Source: JACZQZ01 sp046756945 | GTDB lineage: Bacteria; Pseudomonadota; Alphaproteobacteria; Rhodospirillales; 2-02-FULL-58-16 | Length of the DNA stretch: 23,319 nt | Direction of reading: 5' to 3' | Assembly: GCA_046756945.1 (NCBI GenBank) | Contig: JBHHXI010000033.1 | Coordinates: 1 to 23,319 of the forward strand | Shown: positions 16,338 through 22,889 of the stretch, in pieces | Position numbering within the stretch: position 1 is the stretch's first letter | Layout: each line of letters opens with the position of its first letter | Made by a program: the position numbers and the translations under genes | Notes under the pieces: model-generated | Seen by the model: the letters and a program-made list of their open reading frames with translations, nothing else | What the model was told of the DNA's origin: nothing | The model's database searches: none

Positions 16338-17026
16338 ACGTCGGCGACCTCGGCCCCGATGGTCGATCTGAGCAGGGCGAGCCGGTCCGGCTCCGCATCC
16401 GGCGTCGTCGGCACGCTTTCGGGAACGTCGACGTCGAACCCGGTGTTGTCCAGCACCTCTTCCGGGGTATGGCCGGGGTGCACGGATTCAAGGCGGAACC
16501 GCGCGCGGCCCGCGTCGAAGGAAAAGACGGCAAGCCCGGTGACCAGGGCCTTCGGCCCGCCGGGGCGATAGACGCCGGGCGGGCTAAGCCCCGGCGCGCT
16601 GATGAAATCCACCCTGGGCACGAACACCCGCCGGGTGTGCTCCTGGCGGAAGAGGATCACGTTCGGCACGACGAAATACATGTAGGCGGAGCCGAAGGAC
16701 CCGGGGAAACGGGTGTCCACCGCCGGGTAGTCGCCGGTGCCGACAAGGTTGATGTTGGCCGCGCCGTCGATCTGCGCGCCGCCCAGGAAGAACACGTCGA
16801 TGCGGCCCTGGCCGGCGCAGTCGAACACTTCGCGGCCGCCGTCGGTGAACGGGTTGTTGGCGCGGCCGTGGATCATGGAGACCAGCAACCGGCCATGGGT
16901 GAGTTCACGCGTCAACAGGGCGGCGGCGCCCGGAATCGGCGACGCGGCGCCCACCGCCACGTGCCCGGCGCCGTCCAGCATGCGGGCGATCACGCAGATC
17001 AGGAACTCGTCCGCCGACGGGGTCAC
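16277..17026 (-). CDS. CoA-transferase family I, beta subunit (catalytic Glu apparently absent)
   Basis: A 249-residue beta subunit resembling glutaconate CoA-transferase GctB: FLGGAQIDGAANINLVGTGDY, the proline/glycine-rich SAPGLSPPGVYR, and the C-terminal HPGHTPEEVLDNTGFDVDVP. In GctB the CoA-accepting glutamate lies in IIVESG; the aligned segment here is LLVSMIHG (47-54), with Ser50 in its place. This recalls family members that no longer transfer CoA, such as the steroid-ring hydrolase IpdAB, but the substrate is unknown. The GTG start at 17026 overlaps the alpha subunit stop by 4 bases (GTGA). Its 3' end runs 61 bases into the convergent gene. Confidence 0.85.
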   Translation of the reverse strand: MTPSADEFLICVIARMLDGAGHVAVGAASPIPGAAALLTRELTHGRLLVSMIHGRANNPFTDGGREVFDCAGQGRIDVFFLGGAQIDGAANINLVGTGDYPAVDTRFPGSFGSAYMYFVVPNVILFRQEHTRRVFVPRVDFISAPGLSPPGVYRPGGPKALVTGLAVFSFDAGRARFRLESVHPGHTPEEVLDNTGFDVDVPESVPTTPDAEPDRLALLRSTIGAEVADVYPDFAARVLGAGAAGPRAG

Positions 17027-17850
17027 GACACGGCCCGGACGGCGGGGCCGAACACGTTCTTGTCCAGGTAGCGGCGAAAGCCTTCGGCCGTCTTCGCCTG
17101 GCGCGCATAGGCGCGGATGTGTTCGGCGTCGGCGTCGTAATGCCCGGCCAGGGCGAGCGGCCATGCGCCTTCCCGCGCCTCGGCGATGGCCGTCACGTAG
17201 AGCGCCGGCAGGGTCCCCGCCGCCGTCGCCTCGTCGGCCAGCAGGTCCGTCTCCTGCACCGTCTCCACGGTGACCAGGGCCGTACCAGCGGCGTGCACCA
17301 TGGTCACCAGCTCGCGGCGCCGGCCGATCCAGACATTGCCTCTGGTGTCGGCGCGGGGGCTGTGAAACACCGCCACGTCGGGGCGAATGGCGGGCAGCAG
17401 CACGATGGGTCCGCCGTCCCCGCCCAGCGGGTCGTCGACCACCGTCCAGTCGTCCCGGTGCTTGAGCACGTCCGAGCCGATGAGACCGCGCAAGGGCATG
17501 AACGGCACGCCTTTCTCCGCCGCCTGCAGGGCCGAGTGCACGGCCGGACAGGTGGAGTCCCGCATGACGACGGCGCCGGTGGTCACGGCTTCTGTGAAAC
17601 GGGGCGCCGGGCCGGCTTCGCCGAGGCTGACGGCGGCGGCCTCCATGGTCTTCACGCACCCGGCGCCGATCAGCATGTCCGCCGCCAGGCCGCCGATGGG
17701 CACGGCCAGCAGGTGCAGGTCCCGCACGGCGCGCCGGATCAGCGCCCGGACCAGGGCCATGGGAACGAAGCTGTATTCCGGCGGGACGGCGAGCAGGGCG
17801 CCGTCGGGCACATGCTCGGCCAGCCGTTCCAGGGTGTCCAGTTTGGCCAT
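17023..17850 (-). CDS. CoA-transferase family I, alpha subunit
   Basis: A 275-residue alpha subunit of the glutaconate CoA-transferase (GctA) type. Typical segments are DLHLLAVPIGGLAADMLIGA (about 44-63), GVPFMPLRGLIGSDVL, then a PAIRPDVAVFHSPRADTRGN block and VTVETVQE. It ends with the DAEHIRAYARQAKT helix. It forms a heterodimer with the beta subunit translated from the overlapping gene. The ATG at 17850 (MAKLDTLERL) is chosen because the family's conserved residues begin soon after; the frame is open for another 324 bases upstream without similarity. A TTGTCA (17991-17996) with TATTCT (17970-17975) on this strand is a possible but poorly spaced promoter in the 200-base gap shared with the divergent cold-shock gene. 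Confidence 0.88.
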   Translation of the reverse strand: MAKLDTLERLAEHVPDGALLAVPPEYSFVPMALVRALIRRAVRDLHLLAVPIGGLAADMLIGAGCVKTMEAAAVSLGEAGPAPRFTEAVTTGAVVMRDSTCPAVHSALQAAEKGVPFMPLRGLIGSDVLKHRDDWTVVDDPLGGDGGPIVLLPAIRPDVAVFHSPRADTRGNVWIGRRRELVTMVHAAGTALVTVETVQETDLLADEATAAGTLPALYVTAIAEAREGAWPLALAGHYDADAEHIRAYARQAKTAEGFRRYLDKNVFGPAVRAVS

Positions 17851-18052
17851 TGTCCGCAAATTCCACGGTCCGGTTGCGCCGCGTACCCGAGCATAGGCCG
17901 GTCGGCGACCATTGCCTACACGGGAAAGATCGCCATCGGCGCGGCCGCGACATCGGCTCGCCGGCAAATAGAATACCCGCAATAAGGATATGACAACGTG
18001 CCGTTTCATGGTATTGACGGACCCTCGGATTTTCACTTTGCGAGAATACGTC

Positions 18053-18262
18053 ATGCCGGTTGGTACGGTTAAATGGTTCAATCCCGCCAAGGGATACGGT
18101 TTCATCGAGCCCGAAGATGGCTCCAAGGATGCCTTCGTCCACATCTCGGCCGTTGAACGGGCGGGACTGACCACGCTGCGCGAGGGTCAGAAAGTCGAAT
18201 ACGAGCTTGTCCCGGGCGACAAGGGCAGAAGCGCCGCGGACAACCTGGTCGTCCTCGACTGA
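18053..18262 (+). CDS. CspA-family cold-shock protein
   Basis: A 69-residue single cold-shock domain, the usual size. It begins MPVGTVKWFNPAKGYGFIEP with RNP1 KGYGFIEP and continues to RNP2 DAFVHIS. These single-stranded nucleic-acid-binding motifs mark RNA chaperones that melt mRNA structure. It starts at the ATG matching other family members; an upstream ATG at 17990 with an AAGGA one base away would add 21 non-family residues. The ribosome site is weak, as is common for cold-shock genes with long structured leaders. It is followed by its own terminator hairpin and stands alone. Confidence 0.95.
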   Translation: MPVGTVKWFNPAKGYGFIEPEDGSKDAFVHISAVERAGLTTLREGQKVEYELVPGDKGRSAADNLVVLD

Positions 18263-18367
18263 CGCAGGGATTATCGTCGCGCGGGGCCGCCAGCGGCAAC
18301 CGAGCCGCCGAAGCGGTGGCCCCCTGGGGCGCGGAGATCTCGGCCAAACGGCGTCAACCCACCGCGG

Positions 18368-18389
18368 CCCGGTGCGTTTTCGCACCGGG
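18368..18389 (+). terminator. Rho-independent terminator of the cold-shock gene
   Basis: A perfect 9-bp stem CCCGGTGCG/CGCACCGGG closes a TTTT loop and is followed by AATTTT. An outer CGCG/CGCG pairing (18363-18366 and 18396-18399) can extend it. It stands 105 bases after the cold-shock stop. The remaining intergenic sequence to 18588 (326 bases in all) is GC-rich, with a CCGGGG/CCCCGG repeat around 18462-18481 and no gene that I can support. Confidence 0.75.
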
Positions 18390-18588
18390 AATTTTCGCGG
18401 CTGTCCTGGTCGCCTGTATCGGCTGAATTGCACCCATACGACGGCGTTGCGACGTTTCCGGCCGGGGGCGCGCGGCCCCGGTTTGCGCCGCCGCCCGCCC
18501 TGGCAATTCGGCGTCGGATGCCGTACCCTCGGCCGATCACCGTGAACACCAACCGCAGCGCTGTCGTGCGACCAGACAGGCCCCAGGG

Positions 18589-19791
18589 ATGGACAATCAG
18601 GCAATCAGCTATCGCGACCTTCTCCATCCGCTGACGCCCGAGGAATTCTTCGACCAGTACTTCGGGACGAAGCCGGTGCACATCCCGGGCGATGCCGAAA
18701 AACTGGCCCACGTCTTCTCGTGGGACGAACTCAACCGGCTGCTGAACATGTCGCGGCTGTGGACCGGAAAGAGCCTGAAAATGGCGCTGGACGGCCGCAA
18801 TCTGCAGCCCGAGGAATTCTGTTACCCGGGTGTCACCGTGGACGGCTACCGCGCCATGCGGCCGGACCCCCAGCGCGTCACCGAGCTCCTGCGCCGGGGG
18901 GCGACCGTGGTCCTGGATTCGCTGGAGACCCTGGCGCCGGGCATAGCCGGGGTGGCGGGCACGCTTGCCGTCGTCGCCGGCGGCGCGCCCACGTGCAACG
19001 CGTACTGCTCGTGGAACGAGCACAAGGGGTTCGTCGCCCATTACGATATCGACGACGTCTGGGCCCTGCATATCGAGGGGCGGAAGACATGGCGCGTCTA
19101 CGAGGGGCGCTTCGAGCACCCGATGGAGATCCCCGGCTTCCAGTGCGAGAGCCTGACGCCCGAGCAGCGCGAACAGGCCAAGGGCAAGGTGCTGATGGAG
19201 GTGCCCATGACGCCGGGCGACGTGCTGTACATCCCCAAGGGGCAATACCACGACGCCCTTGCCTCGAGCGAGGCCACCCTTCACCTGTCCTTCAGCGTCA
19301 CCCAGGTGACCGGCCACGATTTCATGCGCCAGCTGCTGCAGGACCTGCCGGAGGAGCCGCTGTTCCGCCAGGACCTGCCCCACTTCGACGACATCGAGGC
19401 GCTCGCGGCCCATCTCGGCCGGCTGGCGGACCGGCTGCACGAGATCATCACCCTGCCCGAGACCGCGGCCCGGCTGGGCCAGTACCAGCGCCAGAGCGCC
19501 CTGCAGAACCACCCGGCCAACTTCGCCCTGCCGGCGCGCGAACAGGCGGCGCTGTACCGGGTGCGCACCTTGGGCACGAAGCTGGTGCGCCGTGGCGGCG
19601 GCTGGCTGCTGACCACCGGCTCGGGCCGGGAAACCCTTTCCGCCGACGAGGCGGAGGTCGCCCGCTGGGTGCTGGGCCGGGACTGTTTCAACGCCGCCAC
19701 CCTGGCGCGGACCTTTGATGACCACGACGCGGCGGCGCTGGCGCCGATGGTCGAAAAGCTGATCGGCGCCGGGCTGGTCCAACCGTTGTAA
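18589..19791 (+). CDS. JmjC/cupin-4 Fe(II)-2-oxoglutarate oxygenase, ribosomal-oxygenase-like
   Basis: A 400-residue protein with an N-terminal PLTPEEFFDQYFGTKPVHIPG leader and a double-stranded beta-helix whose iron ligands are H151 and D153 (AHYDIDDVWALHIEGRK) and H221 (GDVLYIPKGQYHDA). This HxD...H set and the following KTW strand are typical of cupin-4/JmjC proteins such as RoxA (YcfD), which hydroxylates ribosomal protein uL16. The C-terminal part (about 270-400) is helical with a winged-helix-like end (LSADEAEVARWVLGRD), also seen in that family. The substrate is not certain. The ATG at 18589 has AGG about 9 bases upstream. A small secreted protein follows 53 bases later. Confidence 0.87.
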   Translation: MDNQAISYRDLLHPLTPEEFFDQYFGTKPVHIPGDAEKLAHVFSWDELNRLLNMSRLWTGKSLKMALDGRNLQPEEFCYPGVTVDGYRAMRPDPQRVTELLRRGATVVLDSLETLAPGIAGVAGTLAVVAGGAPTCNAYCSWNEHKGFVAHYDIDDVWALHIEGRKTWRVYEGRFEHPMEIPGFQCESLTPEQREQAKGKVLMEVPMTPGDVLYIPKGQYHDALASSEATLHLSFSVTQVTGHDFMRQLLQDLPEEPLFRQDLPHFDDIEALAAHLGRLADRLHEIITLPETAARLGQYQRQSALQNHPANFALPAREQAALYRVRTLGTKLVRRGGGWLLTTGSGRETLSADEAEVARWVLGRDCFNAATLARTFDDHDAAALAPMVEKLIGAGLVQPL

Positions 19792-19844
19792 GGACCGAAC
19801 GACCGCTGTCGGGCGCATGGCGGCATTCATCCAGGAGGTTTCCC

Positions 19845-20135
19845 ATGCGGCGCATTCTCCTCGCTTTGACGGTGACCACGGCCCTCGCCGTGTCCGCAAC
19901 CGCTTTCGGGCAACCGGCCCACGACAAGGACGCGCCCAAGGACCCCGGGGCGCTCCTCGAAGGGGTGACCGAGGAAGTTTTCCGGGTGCTGGAGCTGATA
20001 TTGCAGTCCATCCCCCAGTACGCGGCGCCGGAGGTCCTGGAGAACGGCGACATCATCATCCGCCGTATCCATCCGAAGCCCGAAACACCGGCCCCCGCGC
20101 CCGGGAACGGCGCCCCGACGGGGAAGCCCATCTAG
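19845..20135 (+). CDS. Small secreted protein, unknown function
   Basis: A 96-residue protein with a Sec signal peptide: basic MRR, hydrophobic ILLALTVTTALAVSATA, and a likely cleavage after AFG near residue 22. The mature part has an acidic/basic linker, a helix (GVTEEVFRVLELILQSIP), a short strand-like segment (ENGDIIIRRIHP), and a Pro/Ala/Gly-rich tail. No cysteines, so no disulfides, and no lipobox. It is expected in the periplasm. A strong AGGAGG lies 6 bases before the ATG. It follows the JmjC gene by 53 bases and may share its transcript. I do not recognise a named family. Confidence 0.82.
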   Translation: MRRILLALTVTTALAVSATAFGQPAHDKDAPKDPGALLEGVTEEVFRVLELILQSIPQYAAPEVLENGDIIIRRIHPKPETPAPAPGNGAPTGKPI

Positions 20136-20161
20136 CGCCGCCCGCATGCCCCCGGGCGATC

Positions 20162-20188
20162 CGCGGCGCGTCGCGGCGCGTCGCGGCG
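20162..20188. repeat. Short tandem repeat, 10-base unit
   Basis: The unit CGCGGCGCGT is repeated 2.7 times without mismatch just after the small secreted gene. It has no visible coding role and probably reflects slippage. Confidence 0.7.
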
Positions 20189-20235
20189 AAGGACCACCCA
20201 GCATGCTGCTGAATAATTACACCTGTGCCGTCCTA

Positions 20236-20338
20236 TCCTTCGAGACGCCGCCCTTTGGGCGGCTCCTCAGGATGAGGATTCTCATATAATCCAACACTTA
20301 CCCCTCATGCTGAGGAGGCGCGGAGCGCCGTCTCGAAG
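20236..20338. repeat. Inverted pair of palindromic intergenic repeats (REP/BIME-like)
   Basis: Copy 1 (20236-20278, forward) has TCCTTCGAGAC, a hairpin GCCGCCC-TTT-GGGCGGC (20247-20263), then CCTCA-GGA-TGAGG. Copy 2 (20302-20338) is the same layout on the other strand: read in reverse it is CTTCGAGACG, a hairpin GGCGC-TCC-GCGCC, then CCTCAGCATGAGG. The ends are conserved while the central hairpin varies in sequence but stays paired. This is the pattern of mobile palindromic repeats scattered in alphaproteobacterial genomes. The whole unit can also fold as one long hairpin. It may end the upstream transcript. Confidence 0.75.
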
Positions 20339-20471
20339 CAGTAAGGCGCCAGCAACGCCCTTTTTCAGTAGCCTGCTGGGGCACTACCCGACCAGAGGGA
20401 ACCATTTGACCGGAACGCATCCGCACGGGCGCCCGCTTTTCGGCGGACCACCGGTCGCCGGCGCGGGCCAT

Positions 20472-20508
20472 CACGGGATTGTCAAAGGGTTCGCGGAATA
20501 ATCCCGTG
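20472..20508. repeat. Perfect 9-base dyad upstream of the TRAP operon
   Basis: CACGGGATT (20472-20480) and AATCCCGTG (20500-20508) are exact reverse complements separated by 19 bases. The spacing of about 28 bases between arm centres would put both arms near the same DNA face, or the pair could fold as RNA. It lies about 250 bases before the DctP start. It is either a regulator site or a decayed palindromic repeat. Confidence 0.45.
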
Positions 20509-20714
20509 GAATCTGCGTGGCTATCCGCTAGTATGGCGCGCCGCCGAGGCCGGCTGGTTGGGGAGGTGCATGTCCAAGGAAACCGAAACGTCAAACGTCG
20601 GCATTGTACGAATTTCGGTCACACCGTCATCCTGCCACGGTTAGCGCCGTGTTTCCGAATTAAGGGTTAAGGGGGATTTTAGCCAGAAACGGCGCCTCGG
20701 CTGCGCACGCAATT

Positions 20715-20730
20715 TCGTGAACCATCACGA
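20715..20730 (+). promoter_or_regulatory. Dyad in the TRAP operon leader
   Basis: TCGTGA-ACCA-TCACGA is a perfect 6-base dyad located 25 bases before the DctP start and just ahead of its AGGGAGG ribosome site (20742-20748). Position suggests an operator or a short RNA hairpin affecting translation of the transporter. Confidence 0.4.
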
Positions 20731-20755
20731 TAATTGGATACAGGGAGGTATCATC

Positions 20756-21844
20756 ATGAAACGACGTAAATTCTTGAAGGCCGGCGTTGCCGGTGCGGTT
20801 GCCGGCGCCATTGCAGCGCCCAACATCGCCCGCGCGGAAAAGACCTTCAGGTGGAAGATGACCACATCGTTCCCGCCGGGCCTGCCGTTTTACCAGAGCG
20901 GTCCGGGCAGCGCCGAGTGGATCGTCAAGGCCATCGAGGACGCATCGGGCGGACGCTTGAAGATCAAGCTGTTCGCGGCCGGCGAACTGGTCAAGTGGAA
21001 CGGCGGTTTCGACGCCGTCACCGGCGGCACCGTCGAGGCCAACTCGGCGGTGGCCTATTACTGGTCAGGCAAGGCGCCGGCGCTGCAGTATTTCGGCACC
21101 GTGCCCTTCGGCATGACCTTCCAGGGCCAGAACGCCTGGTATTACCACGGCGGCGGGCTCGAGCTGTGGAACGAGATCTACAACGACTTCGGCGTCATCG
21201 GCATGCCGTGCGGCAATTCCGGCGTCCAGATGACCGGCTGGTTCAAGAAGCCGGTCAGCGGGCTCGCCGATTTCAAGGGCCTGAAGATGCGTATCCCGGG
21301 CCTCGGCGGCAAGATCTACAAGGCCATCGGCGTCAACGTGAAGAGCCTGGGCGGCGGCGAGATCTTCCCGGCGCTGGAGCGCGGCGTCATCGACGCGGCC
21401 GAATGGGTCGGTCCCCTGCAGGACCGGCGCCTGGGTCTGCACAAGGCGGCCAAGAACTACTACAACACCGGCTGGCACGAGCCGTCGACGACGACCGAGC
21501 TCCTGATCTCCAAGAAGGCGTTCAACGCGCTTCCGAAGGACATTCAGAGCATCGTCCGCCACGTCGCGGCGGCGGCCAACATTATCGCCCACACCTCGGC
21601 CGAGGCGTTGAACGGCGGTGCGTTGGAAGACCTTGTCAATAACCACGGGGTCAAGGTGTCGGAGCTTCCGACGGATGTTATCGAGGAACTTCGCAAGAAG
21701 ACCGGCGAAGTTCTGGAAGCCGGTGCGGCGGCCGATCCCATGACCCGCAAGGTCCACGACTCCTTCATGAGTTTCAAGAAGAAACACGATAAGTGGGCAA
21801 ACTCGAGCAATCGCCAGTTCGCCATCCGCGTCCGCGGGGGCTGA
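20756..21844 (+). CDS. dctP: TRAP transporter substrate-binding protein (DctP family), Tat signal
   Basis: A 362-residue periplasmic solute receptor. Residues 1-27 form a signal with the twin-arginine pattern RRKFLKAG, an Ala/Gly-rich core and cleavage at ARA-EK. The mature protein follows the TRAP family close to the FcbT1/TakP group (mannitol, chloroaromatic or 2-oxoacid annotations): FRWKMTTSFPPG, then DFKGLKMRIPGLGG, and GGGEIFPALERGVIDAAEWV with the substrate-contact region around the last. It binds an organic acid and hands it to the DctQM permease; the ligand is not predictable here. The ATG at 20756 follows AGGGAGG by 7 bases; the frame is open from 20717, but that would bury the Tat signal. 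It is first in a TRAP operon. Confidence 0.92.
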   Translation: MKRRKFLKAGVAGAVAGAIAAPNIARAEKTFRWKMTTSFPPGLPFYQSGPGSAEWIVKAIEDASGGRLKIKLFAAGELVKWNGGFDAVTGGTVEANSAVAYYWSGKAPALQYFGTVPFGMTFQGQNAWYYHGGGLELWNEIYNDFGVIGMPCGNSGVQMTGWFKKPVSGLADFKGLKMRIPGLGGKIYKAIGVNVKSLGGGEIFPALERGVIDAAEWVGPLQDRRLGLHKAAKNYYNTGWHEPSTTTELLISKKAFNALPKDIQSIVRHVAAAANIIAHTSAEALNGGALEDLVNNHGVKVSELPTDVIEELRKKTGEVLEAGAAADPMTRKVHDSFMSFKKKHDKWANSSNRQFAIRVRGG

Positions 21845-21853
21845 TAACGGTGT

Positions 21854-21883
21854 GGCTCCGCGTCCCTTCCGGGACGCGGAGCC
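21854..21883 (+). terminator. 13-bp intercistronic hairpin between dctP and dctQ
   Basis: GGCTCCGCGTCCC and GGGACGCGGAGCC pair perfectly over 13 bases around a TTCC tetraloop, 9 bases after the dctP stop. No run of T follows directly (GCTATCGTCCCG). It is thus either a leaky terminator or a stabiliser that raises binding-protein mRNA over permease mRNA, an arrangement common in transporter operons. Confidence 0.7.
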
Positions 21884-21966
21884 GCTATCGTCCCGTTCCT
21901 TATTAATGCTCAACGCATCGGGGGGCTCGATGCCGTGACGGTTGAGGACGGACATCGGGGCGCGGG

Positions 21967-22875
21967 ATGAACATTAACCGAATTTTTTTCCTTTACCTCT
22001 ATCCCGAGGGGCGGATCGGCCGGTTGACCCTGTTGACCGGGCTGGCGCCGCTGATATTGGCTGGGATCGCGGTTCACTTGGTGATCCCCAAGACCGGGCC
22101 GGCCTGGTTTTTCTTCGACTGCTTCTTGTTCATGTTCGCCATGGTGTTGGCGGCGAAGCGGCTGTTGGACCGGGGACATCCCGCCTGGTTTTTGTTCTTG
22201 GGGCTGGCGCCCGTCGCCTGGCTGGTCATCACCCTCGATCCGAAGATCGAATTTCTCCATCGGGACGCCTGGGTGGCGCTGGCGTTCTATACGGGCTGGC
22301 TGACGCTGTGGCTGGCGGCGGAGTTGTTCGTGCTTCCCGGGCGACCGTCGGATGTGCCGGAACCCGAGGAAATAAGCCTGGCCGGCGGTATTGACGCCTT
22401 CGTTGACGTGGTCGGCAGGGTGTTCGCCTGGATTTGTATTGCCCAGGTGGCGCTGGTCGCCACCAACGTGATCCTGCGCTACGCGCTCCGCATCGGGCCC
22501 ATGGAGCTGCAGGAACTGGAATGGCACATGATTTCGCCGATTGCGCTGATCGGCATGTGTTACGCGCTGCGCCACAACGACCACGTGAAGGTGGATATAT
22601 TCTATGACAAGTTCCAGGCGGAAACCCGCACCTTGATCGACCTCGCCGCCGCCATCGCCCTCATCGTCATCTCGGTGCTCATCATCGACATGGCCACCAG
22701 CTTCGTCGGCCAGGCCTATGTTGTCGACGAGGGCTCGCCCGACCCGGGCGGACTGCCGCACCGCTGGCTGCTCAGGTCTTTCATCCCGGTCGGCTTCACG
22801 ATCCTGGCGATGCAGGCCCTGGCAAACCTTCTCCAGGCCCTCGGGAGCCTCCGCCCGCTTCATCCGGCGCGTTGA
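21967..22875 (+). CDS. dctQ: TRAP small permease subunit (DctQ) with an N-terminal DUF805-like membrane domain
   Basis: A 302-residue membrane protein, nearly twice the usual DctQ length. Residues 1 to about 123 form an extra domain with four hydrophobic segments (about 20-40, 46-67, 73-90, 102-123). It carries GRIGRLTLL and AKRLLDRGHPAWFLFLGLAP, resembling the DUF805 pattern of an RRLHDxGxSGWW phrase before a helix. After a Pro/Glu linker (124-140), residues 145-295 are a normal DctQ: RVFAWICIAQVALVATNVIL, E184-W186, the CYALRHNDHVKVDI helix, and two more helices. DctQ bridges DctP and DctM in the inner membrane. The ATG at 21967 is the first start after an in-frame TGA at 21943, so the fusion is not a choice of start. 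The Shine-Dalgarno is weak. It ends 15 bases before the likely dctM start. Confidence 0.85.
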   Translation: MNINRIFFLYLYPEGRIGRLTLLTGLAPLILAGIAVHLVIPKTGPAWFFFDCFLFMFAMVLAAKRLLDRGHPAWFLFLGLAPVAWLVITLDPKIEFLHRDAWVALAFYTGWLTLWLAAELFVLPGRPSDVPEPEEISLAGGIDAFVDVVGRVFAWICIAQVALVATNVILRYALRIGPMELQELEWHMISPIALIGMCYALRHNDHVKVDIFYDKFQAETRTLIDLAAAIALIVISVLIIDMATSFVGQAYVVDEGSPDPGGLPHRWLLRSFIPVGFTILAMQALANLLQALGSLRPLHPAR

Positions 22876-22889
22876 CGGGGGCGGCGAGC

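Larger units (their letters stand above)
20136..20755. other. Non-coding stretch between the secreted protein and the TRAP operon
   Basis: 620 bases without a convincing gene. It holds the 10-base tandem repeat, the inverted repeat pair, the 9-base dyad, a weaker ACCGAAA/TTTCGGT pair (20582-20588 and 20613-20619), and the leader dyad at 20715-20730. A 24-codon open frame (20570-20644, beginning MSKETETSNVG) follows GGGGAGG and could be a leader peptide, but it is too short to support. Longer frames over 20298-20594 run through the repeats and look spurious. I could not place a convincing promoter for the TRAP operon. Confidence 0.6.

Noticed and set aside
17027..18604. N-terminal extension of the CoA-transferase beta subunit to 775 codons
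   Set aside because: It runs over the alpha subunit and the cold-shock gene in shadow frames; the GTGA overlap at 17023-17026 gives the natural start.
20298..20594. A 98-codon minus-strand frame between the secreted protein and the TRAP operon
   Set aside because: It runs through the palindromic repeat and has no ribosome site or protein-like segments.
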